DNA of 10,582 nucleotides. Source: an uncultured Clostridium sp. GTDB lineage: Bacteria; Bacillota; Clostridia; TANB77; CAG-508. A model generated the notes under the pieces. That model was given only the letters and a program-made list of their open reading frames with translations. It was not told the origin of the DNA and did no database searches. The stretch covers positions 1-10,582 of the forward strand of contig USOM01000014.1 of the NCBI GenBank assembly GCA_900556345.1, read 5' to 3'. The stretch's first letter is position 1, and each line of letters starts with the position of its first letter. Positions 1-6,342 of this stretch are shown here, in pieces. Made by a program: the position numbers and the translations under genes.

Positions 1-306
1 ATATTATATAATAATACCATCGAATTGAAATCTTAAAAAGTGAGCTAAAATAATTCAAAATTCATAATGCACAAAAATATAATGATTTATATTAATATAA
101 CCGTAAACCGTGGAATTATTATATATGTTATAATAAAAATAATGAAAAGTTTGTCGAATTGTGAATGAAGCATTAAAAAAAGTAACTATACTACGTATAA
201 AACGTCGATAACATAAAAATAATTATTTTTTTCAAAAAAGTGTTGCTAAAATTAAAATAATAGTATAGAATATGTGCATAAATTAATTATAAGAAAAGGA
301 GAACAT
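1..306. other. AT-rich non-coding leader region
   Basis: I see no gene in this stretch; stop codons are dense in all frames and there is no recognisable coding similarity. It holds a possible extended -10 element (TG-T-TATAAT, 126-134) without a convincing -35, an AT-only perfect palindrome at 215-230 that could be a weak hairpin or simply an A/T tract, and the better promoter described at 243-271. No end of an upstream gene, riboswitch or tRNA could be recognised. Confidence 0.6.
243..271 (+). promoter_or_regulatory. Putative sigma-A promoter of the prepilin/lectin gene
   Basis: A -35 hexamer TTGCTA (243-248), a 17-base spacer and a -10 hexamer TAGAAT (266-271) lie 35 bases before the start codon. 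Both hexamers are imperfect and the background is very AT-rich, so the call is moderate. A ribosome binding site AAAGGAG (295-301) follows, 5 bases before the ATG at 307 and 8 bases before the second ATG at 310. Confidence 0.45.
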
Positions 307-2014
307 ATGATGAAAAAATTAGCTGAAATACTACAAAAAGGAAGTATTGTAAGGAAAAAACAAAGAGGTATAACCTTAATTGCACTAGTAGTAACAATCA
401 TTGTGCTTTTAATTTTAGCACGGAGTTAGTATAAGTATGCTAACAGGGCAAAATGGGATTTTAAATAGGGCGTCAGAGGCAAAGAAAAATACAGAAGCTG
501 CGTCAGACCTAGAATTTTTACAGACAAAAGCTTATGAAGCAGTAACAAATTATTATGTAAAAGGTCAAACAGGTTCAGAAAATGAATATATATTAGAAGA
601 ACTTGGAAAAGTAAGCGGAGTAGAAACAAGTGTTTCTCAAGGTACAGTAAAATATAATGGAAAAACTTATGATATAAGTGAAATTATAGGAAATACAAGT
701 GAACAAAAGGCAATAGAAAAGGAAGAAGGATTGAAACAAGTAACTGTAGCGACAGCAACAGATGCAGAAGATAAGGCAATTCTTTCATCAAAAGATTCTG
801 ATGGAAATGCCAAGGTAAGAATGATAATTGTTGAGGAAAATACTGATAACACAACAATAAAAGCAGTAATACCAAGCGGATTTTATTATGTAACAGGGAA
901 GCCATCAACAGGACTTGTAATATCAGATAAATTTGATGATGATGACAACAATTCTAAAGGTGGAAATCAATTTGTGTGGGTTCCTTGTAATGGTGGAAAA
1001 GCAACATATAAAGCACATAAGTATGCGTCAAGAGGAGATAACAACAAGGGAACGGTAAATGATTTGGAAGGATCAACTCCAGACACTGGAAATGGAAATT
1101 GGAGAACATATTATTATATGAATTGGAATGACTGGCAAGATAATGCAGGAGAAGCAACTGTAACATCAGCAAAAGCTAATAGTGTTGCAACTTATGGTGG
1201 ATTTTATGTAGCAAGATTTGAAGCAGGAGAACCTACTAATGCAAGTTTCTATAATGATAAAGATGGTTCAACATATTGGCAAATACATTATAATGAGGAT
1301 GCTTCTATAAACTATGGAGATAATACTAATAAACCAGATGCAAGTAAAACATATAAAGATACATATAAAACAAAAAATGTAACAGAACAAGATGGAAAAA
1401 AATTGTTACCTGTAAGTAAGAAAAATACTCCATCATGGAATTATATAAGCCAAACATATTCAAAAACAGCGTCCGAAAATATGTATGGCGAGAGTAAAAC
1501 AATAAAAAGTTATTTAATAGATGGAACCGCTTGGGATACAATAACACAATGGATATCTGATAGTACTCAAAAATCTGTAACAGATAGTATGGATTGGGGA
1601 AATTATAATAATGCTCATTATGAATTTTCAGGTTTATATGCAAAACATCAAGGAAAAACTTCAACAACAGATAAAACATGGAGATGGTTCCCTGCATATG
1701 TATATAATAAAGGAACATATAATAAAACGGAAGATGGCCAAACGGAAGTTGCAACAGGAATTACAACAACAATACCAAAAAGAAATTCAGCATGCAATAT
1801 ATATGATATGGCAGGAAATATGTGGGAATGGACAACAGAAACAGGAAAACATGGATTAACAGCTAGTGACGCAACGAACTACGCCGTCCGTCGTGGTGGT
1901 GGCTTCCTTAACCACGGGTCTGACGACCCAGTTTCTTGCCGTTACGGTGGCCTTACTGTTAGCGACTCATACTACATCGACATTGGGTTCCGTGTCGTGC
2001 TTTACATCCAATAG
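307..2014 (+). CDS. Prepilin-anchored FGE/C-type-lectin-fold protein, DGR target; reading frame broken by one extra C at 421
   Basis: Removing one base (C421) gives a 568-residue protein. Residues 1-21 are a basic leader ending in RG, followed by the hydrophobic helix ITLIALVVTIIVLLILA, a type IV prepilin-like signal with cleavage expected after G21 (Ala instead of the usual Glu at mature position 5). This family normally continues GVSISMLTGQNG, which is encoded here only in the +1 frame. As written, the leader peptide stops at TAG 427-429, and the remaining open frame runs from ATG 437 (525 residues). Further on are the IPSGFYYV and GNQFVWVP segments (restored residues about 188 and 219), YGGFYVARFEAGEP (about 296) and the NIYDMAGNMWEW plus C-terminal GFRVVL motifs of the FGE-sulfatase/C-type-lectin fold. 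The C-terminal 48 codons look like a DGR variable region, so a ligand-binding surface protein is likelier than an enzyme. It is monocistronic, with its own promoter and terminator. It is kept as a CDS because the rest is undamaged; a recent pseudogene is possible. Confidence 0.8.
1868..2011 (+). other. Putative DGR variable region (VR) at the 3' end of the lectin-fold gene
   Basis: G+C jumps from about 37% just upstream to about 53% (82 of 154 bases from 1861 to 2014), and arginine switches to CGT in a gene that otherwise uses AGA. The surface-loop codons almost all end in C or T: GTC, GGC, CTT, CAC, GAC, TGC, TAC, GGT, GTT, ATC. That is expected if AAC/AAT codons of a template repeat were adenine-mutagenised at positions 1 and 2. 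Framework codons (RGG, PVS, GFRVVL) are those kept in such targets. The segment ends in an adenine-poor stretch (about 1983-2002) encoding IGFRVVL, where the initiation-of-mutagenic-homing site would lie. Exact boundaries are inferred because no template repeat is present in the window. Confidence 0.75.
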
Positions 2015-2054
2015 AGGCACTGACCAAAAGTTATCAAATTAAAAAGAGAAAAAT

Positions 2055-2088
2055 AATGACCGTATCTTTTACAAAAGATACGGTCATT
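2055..2088. terminator. Bidirectional intrinsic terminator between the lectin gene and porB
   Basis: This is a perfect inverted repeat: arms 2055-2070 and 2073-2088 (core ATGACCGTATCTTTT and its complement). The innermost A-T pairs probably open into the loop. T residues follow on the + strand (2087-2090), and an A-rich stretch at 2041-2056 gives a U-rich tail on the - strand. It lies between convergent genes, 40 bases after the lectin stop and 9 bases after the porB stop, so it can end both transcripts. Confidence 0.9.
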
Positions 2089-2097
2089 TTAAGAGAA

Positions 2098-3048
2098 CTA
2101 ACTATTACTCATTTCCTCCAACTTCAAAAGTTCCTCCCAACGTCTATCAACTTCAGCTTGGAATTCCTCAATCATCCACTCATTACCAGGTTTAAACATA
2201 TGTCTAAATCTCTTTTGAGGTCTCAAAAACTCCTCAATAGGAAGTTTCTTAGCAGGTTTATAAGTAATCTTATACTTACCATCAACAACCTCATATAAAG
2301 GCCAATAACAAGTCTTAACAGCTAATTCATTAATTTTCATAAGGTCTGGTGTATCATAACCCCAACCACGAGGGCAAGGAGAAAATACATTTAAAAATGT
2401 AGGACCTTCTGTATAAATTGCCTTTTCGGCTTTTTGGTATAAATCTCTAAAATCCATAAAGGCAATAGATTGAGCAACATAAGGAATGTGATGTTCTACC
2501 ATAATTGCTGTTAAATCTTTTCTATTTTGCATTTTACCAGGAATAACTTTACCAGCAGGTGTAGTTGTTGTATCTGCAAACTTAGGTGTTGCAGAAGAAC
2601 GTTGAATACCTGTGTTCATATATGCTCCATTATCATAACAAACATAAGTTAAATCATGACCTCTTTCTAATGCACCAGATAAAGATTGTAAACCTATATC
2701 ATAAGTTCCGCCATCTCCACCAAATGTAATAAATTTAGTATGATTATCTTTTGATATTTTTCCTTGTCTTTTTAGTGATTTGTAAGCTGCTTCAACACCA
2801 GATAGGGTAGAAGTTGCATTTTCAAATGCAGTGTGTATAAAAGAATCTGTCCAAGAAGTATATGGGTAAGTAAAAGTAGATACTTCCATACAACCAGTCG
2901 CACAAGAAATAACGGCGTGATCCTCTTCTTTTAAAGCTCTCAAAATATGTCTTGCAACAACAGGTGCACCACATCCAGCACACATTCTATGACCTTCGCT
3001 AAATCTTGAAGGTTTATTTGCAACTACTTCTTTTAAATTATATGCCAT
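2098..3048 (-). CDS. porB: Pyruvate:ferredoxin oxidoreductase, beta subunit
   Basis: This 316-residue protein is the thiamine-diphosphate-binding beta subunit of a four-subunit 2-oxoacid:ferredoxin oxidoreductase. The enzyme converts pyruvate and CoA to acetyl-CoA, CO2 and reduced ferredoxin in the cytoplasm. The TPP/Mg motif is visible as GDGG (111-114) with DNGAYMNTG (139-147). C23 and C26 (CAGC), C53 and C225 match the four cysteines that hold the proximal [4Fe-4S] cluster in this family. The length is normal for PorB. The start is well fixed: AAAGGAGGG precedes the ATG, and the porA stop lies one base upstream, so the two are translationally coupled. It is the last gene of porCDAB and ends at the terminator at 2055-2088. 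Pyruvate is the most likely substrate from overall resemblance and subunit order; another 2-oxoacid cannot be excluded from sequence alone. Confidence 0.95.
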   Translation of the reverse strand: MAYNLKEVVANKPSRFSEGHRMCAGCGAPVVARHILRALKEEDHAVISCATGCMEVSTFTYPYTSWTDSFIHTAFENATSTLSGVEAAYKSLKRQGKISKDNHTKFITFGGDGGTYDIGLQSLSGALERGHDLTYVCYDNGAYMNTGIQRSSATPKFADTTTTPAGKVIPGKMQNRKDLTAIMVEHHIPYVAQSIAFMDFRDLYQKAEKAIYTEGPTFLNVFSPCPRGWGYDTPDLMKINELAVKTCYWPLYEVVDGKYKITYKPAKKLPIEEFLRPQKRFRHMFKPGNEWMIEEFQAEVDRRWEELLKLEEMSNS

Positions 3049-3049
3049 T

Positions 3050-4243
3050 TTATTTTCCCTCCTTTGTTCTTAAACCTAAAAATCTATATGGATTTCCTAA
3101 ATCTCCAGTTTTTACAATTTCTGCTAAATCTGTATATACTGATTCTAAATCAGTTGCTGGTACATCTCTACCACCAATACCATAAACATAATTTATAGTA
3201 GGAACATTTACTTTATTTACAAACATAGCTGATGTAACATCAGAAAATAGTGCTCCACCTGCAGCATTTAGAGAATCAGATTTATCAAGTACCGCAACTG
3301 CTTTAGCATTTTGTAAAGCTTTTGCAATTTCCTCAGCAGGGAATGGTCTATAAACTCTAATTTTTAAAAGTCCAGCTTTAATACCTTGATTTCTTAATTT
3401 ATCAACAACAAATTTAGTTGTTCCGGCAGTTGAGTTCATACAAACAATAACTAATTCTGCATCATCTAATTTATATCCCTCAAATAAATCATAATGACGT
3501 CCAGTCCATTTTTCAAAATCTTTTGCAACATCAACGATAACATCTTTAGCTTTTCTCATTGCTATAGATTGTTGAGCTTTATGTTCAAATAAAAATGCTT
3601 GTAAATCAAGTGGACCTATTGCCATAGGTTCTTTTTCATTTAATAAATAATGTTCTGGTTTATAAGTTCCAACAAATTCTTTAACTTCTTTATCATCTTC
3701 AAGCATAATGTTTTCTATAGAGTGTGATGTAATAAATCCATCTTGACAAACCATTAGAGGAAGTAAAACATCTTTATGTTCTGCTATTCTGTGGGCCATA
3801 AGTAAATTATCATAAGCCTCTTGATTGTTCTCAGAAAATAGCATAATCCAACCACTGTCACGAACACCCATAGCATCAGAATGGTCATTATGGATATTTA
3901 ATGGACCAGAAACGGCACGGTTAACTAAGTTCATAACAATAGGAAGTCTTAGGCTTGATGCAATATAAATCATTTCCCACATAAAAGATAAACCATTTGA
4001 TGAAGTAGCAGTCATAGCTCTAGCACCTGCTGCTTCTGCACCAATACATGCAGACATTGCACTATGTTCACTTTCAACAGCAACAAATTCAGTATCAACT
4101 GTACCATTTGCAACAAATGTTGAAAAATATTGTGGGATTTCTGTTGATGGAGTGATAGGGAAGGCTGCAACAACATCAGGATTAATTTGCTTCATAGCAA
4201 AACTTGCAGCTTCATTACCACTTAATCTTTCTCTTATACTCAT
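3050..4243 (-). CDS. porA: Pyruvate:ferredoxin oxidoreductase, alpha subunit
   Basis: At 397 residues this is a full-length alpha subunit that, with PorB, forms the catalytic TPP site. The N-terminus has the family signature GNEAASFAMKQINPD followed by FPITPST (28-34). By analogy with the single-chain enzyme of Desulfovibrio africanus, T31, E59 and R109 would be the active-site residues near the cofactor and pyruvate. The central part (about 60-130) is the conserved pyrimidine-binding fold. The C-terminal part (about 260-370) resembles the transketolase C-terminal-like domain, with the segment LKIRVYRPFP. The start codon lies 3 bases after the porD stop and uses an AAGG-type ribosome binding site inside the end of porD, so expression is coupled. 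No key residue is missing. Confidence 0.95.
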   Translation of the reverse strand: MSIRERLSGNEAASFAMKQINPDVVAAFPITPSTEIPQYFSTFVANGTVDTEFVAVESEHSAMSACIGAEAAGARAMTATSSNGLSFMWEMIYIASSLRLPIVMNLVNRAVSGPLNIHNDHSDAMGVRDSGWIMLFSENNQEAYDNLLMAHRIAEHKDVLLPLMVCQDGFITSHSIENIMLEDDKEVKEFVGTYKPEHYLLNEKEPMAIGPLDLQAFLFEHKAQQSIAMRKAKDVIVDVAKDFEKWTGRHYDLFEGYKLDDAELVIVCMNSTAGTTKFVVDKLRNQGIKAGLLKIRVYRPFPAEEIAKALQNAKAVAVLDKSDSLNAAGGALFSDVTSAMFVNKVNVPTINYVYGIGGRDVPATDLESVYTDLAEIVKTGDLGNPYRFLGLRTKEGK

Positions 4244-4246
4244 TAA

Positions 4247-4543
4247 TTAAACACCTTCTTCCTTCATTTCGATTGCCTTAAAAGGACAAACTTTGGCACA
4301 AACGCCACATCCTTTACAAAAATCAAAATCAAATTCTTCTCTTTTTAAATCTTTATTTACTGGAATTGCATTTTCAGGGCAAACAGGGAAGCATAGTCCA
4401 CATTGTTTGCATTTTTCCTCAATATAAACAGGTCTCATACTTCTCCAGTCTCCTGTTTTAAATTCTTTTGAGTTTCCAGCTTCATATATGTTTCCACCAA
4501 TTGTTAGTTCTTCCATTGGTGTATTTTTATTTATAGTTGACAT
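4247..4543 (-). CDS. porD: Pyruvate:ferredoxin oxidoreductase, delta (2x[4Fe-4S] ferredoxin-like) subunit
   Basis: This 98-residue electron-transfer subunit has two complete CxxCxxCxxxC motifs: C45, C48, C51, C55 (CKQCGLCFPVCP) and C76, C79, C82, C86 (CKGCGVCAKVCP). These bind two [4Fe-4S] clusters that pass electrons from the TPP site in PorA/PorB to external ferredoxin. The roughly 40-residue N-terminal extension with GDWRSMRPVY is typical of PorD and distinguishes it from a free ferredoxin. The start is supported by AAAGGAG (+ strand 4551-4557) 7 bases upstream. It is separated from porC by about 100 bases that hold a large palindrome, whereas all other junctions in the operon are 1-3 bases, so that gap looks like a later insertion. 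Confidence 0.95.
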   Translation of the reverse strand: MSTINKNTPMEELTIGGNIYEAGNSKEFKTGDWRSMRPVYIEEKCKQCGLCFPVCPENAIPVNKDLKREEFDFDFCKGCGVCAKVCPFKAIEMKEEGV

Positions 4544-4565
4544 TTTTTAACTCCTTTCGATTGGC

Positions 4566-4636
4566 GGGACCATTGGGGTCGGTTCTTTTGGGTCCCATTT
4601 CATTGGGGACCAAAAAGAACCGACCCCAATGGTCCC
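4566..4636. repeat. REP-like palindrome within the por operon
   Basis: Perfect 24-bp arms (4566-4589 and 4613-4636), one G/A mismatch, then 6 further pairs (4591-4596 with 4606-4611) around a 9-base loop give a stem of about 30 pairs. It starts 7 bases after the porC stop and ends just before the porD ribosome binding site. No U-run follows it on the - strand, so it is not an ordinary terminator. The segment ATTGGGGTCGGTTCTTTT (4572-4589) matches ATTGGGACCGTTTCTTTT (8575-8592) at 15 of 18 bases, so both blocks belong to one repeat family. A link to RAYT-type (IS200-like) transposases is an inference from repeat shape; no such gene is present here. Confidence 0.85.
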
Positions 4637-4643
4637 AACAAAG

Positions 4644-5222
4644 CTATATTTCTTTAACCTCTTTCAAAGCCATTTCCAAAGCTTTCATATTTCCATCTAT
4701 AACCTCAGGTTTCTTAGCAAATTTATGCTTAAAAGAACCTTCCATATCTTTTAGAAAATCTTCATCATTCATAATTCCTGTAACTTTAACAATTGCAGCA
4801 AGCATAGGAGTATTTGGAAAATATCTACCAAGAGCTTGTGTTGATACTTTTCTTGCATCTATAGTATAAACTTTTCCTTTATATCCTTTTAAAACAGATT
4901 TTAAATAATCCTCAGATTTTGTTGTATTTATAACAATTGCACCATTTGTTTTTAATCCAGCTGTAACATCAACAGTTTCAAGTAAAGTATCATCTACAAC
5001 TACAACATAATCTGGTTCGTAGATATTACTGTGAACTGTTATTGGGTCATCACTTATACGGTTATAAGCAGTTATTGGCGCTCCCATTCTTTCAGGCCCA
5101 TATTCTGGGAACCCTTGAATGTATTTTCCAGTATTAAATGCGGCATCAGCAAGTAGTAAAGAAGCAGTTTTTGTTCCTTGACCACCACGGCCGTGCCATC
5201 TTATTTCTATTAGGTTTTCCAT
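4644..5222 (-). CDS. porC: Pyruvate:ferredoxin oxidoreductase, gamma subunit
   Basis: This 192-residue gamma subunit is the first gene of the por operon. It carries the family signature RWHGRGGQGTKTA (8-20) and the conserved segment PEYGPERMGAP (39-49) of the POR/IOR gamma domain, a fold that helps bind CoA and closes over the catalytic dimer. The length is normal. The start ATG is preceded by AAGGAGG and by a near-consensus promoter (5253-5281). The stop is followed after 7 bases by a large palindrome, so the mRNA 3' of porC may be processed or stabilised separately from porDAB. The order gamma-delta-alpha-beta is common for four-subunit pyruvate synthases in anaerobic bacteria and archaea. 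Confidence 0.95.
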   Translation of the reverse strand: MENLIEIRWHGRGGQGTKTASLLLADAAFNTGKYIQGFPEYGPERMGAPITAYNRISDDPITVHSNIYEPDYVVVVDDTLLETVDVTAGLKTNGAIVINTTKSEDYLKSVLKGYKGKVYTIDARKVSTQALGRYFPNTPMLAAIVKVTGIMNDEDFLKDMEGSFKHKFAKKPEVIDGNMKALEMALKEVKEI

Positions 5223-5252
5223 TGGTTTTCCTCCTTATTTTTTTATAGTTGT

Positions 5253-5281
5253 AGTATATTCTTTATTTGGGCAAAAGTCAA
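5253..5281 (-). promoter_or_regulatory. Sigma-A promoter of the porCDAB operon
   Basis: Read on the - strand: -35 TTGACT (5276-5281), exactly 17 bases of spacer, -10 TATACT (5253-5258). Both hexamers are one base from consensus. Transcription would start about 20-25 bases before the porC start codon, so there is no room for a leader riboswitch. This suggests strong, largely constitutive expression. Confidence 0.85.
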
Positions 5282-5334
5282 GAAGAATGGGTAGAATTGG
5301 TGGTCGGGAATACTAATATAAAAAATATTTAAAC

Positions 5335-5363
5335 TTGATAAATAACAAAAAATGAGATATAAT
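5335..5363 (+). promoter_or_regulatory. Sigma-A promoter of the unknown membrane protein gene
   Basis: -35 TTGATA (5335-5340), a 17-base spacer and a consensus -10 TATAAT (5358-5363). It is followed by a ribosome binding site AAAGGAG (5379-5385) and ATG at 5393. It diverges from the por promoter, with about 50 bases between the two -35 boxes. Confidence 0.85.
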
Positions 5364-5392
5364 ATGAAAAAAATCAGAAAAGGAGAATTTTT

Positions 5393-6193
5393 ATGAAACG
5401 AGGAAAACGACGGATAGATGATGCTATAGTGTTAGCAAATGGTATTGGTATAATATCGGGAAAAACGTCATACATACTTAAGGAGAAAAAGGAAAACGAA
5501 GAAGATAAGTTTGTTTTTATGAAAAAGAGTGATAAGTACCTGGAAAAACGGGAGAGAATATTTGAAAAAAAATATAGAGTAAAATTGAGAGGAGAGCAGG
5601 AAGAGAGTGTTGATGTAATATATAGAATAATTACACCACTATTTATGATTGCAACAATTGTAATTTTTTCATTTTGGGCTCAGATAGATTCTCTTGACCT
5701 ACGTTCTATACTGCAAAGAATTCAATATGCTTTTTTTATATGGAGCTTTTGTTTTTTTATTAGTGGACATATCTATAATTTAGGGATAATGTTGAATTAT
5801 GATAGCGAAAAAAAGCTAGCTAAGAAAAGGAATGCTTTAAATAGAACAATAAACGTTTACATAAAAAAAGAAAGAATCCCAGGGATTTTAGATGTAGCAA
5901 AAGAACGAGATTTGCCCAAAACCAAATGCAAATTCGATTTATGGGGAATTTTAGGAAATACTCTTATGTTAATAGGAATGGTTATTAAAATTATAGAATA
6001 TATACTTTTTTGTACAAGTTTGGTATCAACTTATATAATACTTATAATATGTATTATATATATAGGAATCAAATTTAAGCCATATAATGTAGCAGCTATC
6101 CAAACATTACCGCCTTCTGAGAAAGAAATCTCAGAAGCCATATTATTATTAGAATTTTTCGTGGAAAACCAAAAAAATTCTTCAACGAAATAG
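5393..6193 (+). CDS. Four-helix membrane protein of unknown function
   Basis: I do not recognise this 266-residue protein. The start is supported by AAAGGAG seven bases upstream and a consensus promoter. It begins with a very basic, charged region (1-77, many Lys/Arg/Glu). Two hydrophobic helices follow (about 78-97 and 108-131), then a basic loop (132-182), then two more helices (about 183-203 and 204-227) and a soluble tail. By the positive-inside rule both ends and the central loop should be cytoplasmic. There is no signal peptide and no enzymatic motif that I can name. Its arginine codons include CGA (3), CGG (2) and CGT beside AGA, unlike the AGA-dominated neighbours, which may mean low expression or transfer. 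It is monocistronic, with its own promoter and terminator, so context gives no functional clue. Confidence 0.8.
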   Translation: MKRGKRRIDDAIVLANGIGIISGKTSYILKEKKENEEDKFVFMKKSDKYLEKRERIFEKKYRVKLRGEQEESVDVIYRIITPLFMIATIVIFSFWAQIDSLDLRSILQRIQYAFFIWSFCFFISGHIYNLGIMLNYDSEKKLAKKRNALNRTINVYIKKERIPGILDVAKERDLPKTKCKFDLWGILGNTLMLIGMVIKIIEYILFCTSLVSTYIILIICIIYIGIKFKPYNVAAIQTLPPSEKEISEAILLLEFFVENQKNSSTK

Positions 6194-6211
6194 TGCATAA
6201 TTGTACTATTT
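6188..6211 (+). terminator. Short hairpin overlapping the stop codon of the membrane protein gene
   Basis: AAATAGTGCA and TGTACTATTT pair (10 pairs, one G-U) around the loop TAAT. The hairpin includes the stop codon TAG and precedes the stronger hairpin at 6213-6252. It may add to termination or protect the mRNA 3' end; its own stem is AU-rich and weak. Confidence 0.4.
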
Positions 6212-6212
6212 C

Positions 6213-6252
6213 AAAATCGGTTTATTGTTAAATAATGCAATAAACCGATTTT
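6213..6252 (+). terminator. Intrinsic terminator after the membrane protein gene
   Basis: A perfect 15-bp stem (6213-6227 with 6238-6252, AAAATCGGTTTATTG and its complement) has a 10-base loop and ends in TTTT within an AT-rich tract. It lies 20 bases after the stop. The T-tract is short, and on the other strand the A-run also gives U residues, so it could work in both directions, but no convergent gene is present. Confidence 0.7.
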
Positions 6253-6330
6253 AATATAAAAATAACACAAAAAATCGGTATAATAATAGAAAATGTATAA
6301 TTTCATTAAGGAAAAACCGAGAAATGTGAG

Positions 6331-6336
6331 AAAGGA
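6331..6336 (+). promoter_or_regulatory. Ribosome binding site fixing a TTG start for recD2
   Basis: AAAGGA lies 6 bases before TTG at 6343. The nearest upstream ATG (6324) is followed at once by TGA, so it cannot start the gene. TTG gives an N-terminus (MELTGEILGIIYQNE) that fits RecD2 proteins. A -10-like TATAAT at 6279-6284 is the only promoter element visible upstream; I see no matching -35. Confidence 0.7.
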
Positions 6337-6342
6337 AAAAAC

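Noticed and set aside
1326..1754. A - strand 142-codon gene inside the lectin-fold gene
   Set aside because: It is the complement of AT-rich coding sequence with extreme Leu/Phe/Tyr content and no ribosome binding site; the + strand frame is clearly the coding one.
437..2014. ATG 437 as the natural start of the lectin-fold gene
   Set aside because: The preceding 130 bases encode a standard prepilin signal with its own ribosome binding site and promoter, and one base removed joins them into the family's usual N-terminus.
4566..4636. Intrinsic terminator splitting the por operon
   Set aside because: The stem is followed on the - strand by GCCAATCGAAAGGAG rather than a U-run, and the porD ribosome binding site and gene follow at once. 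Read as a repeat, with possible partial effects only.
4537..4869. A + strand 110-codon gene overlapping porC and the palindrome
   Set aside because: It runs antisense through porC and the repeat, has no ribosome binding site or family resemblance, and is a shadow of the real gene.
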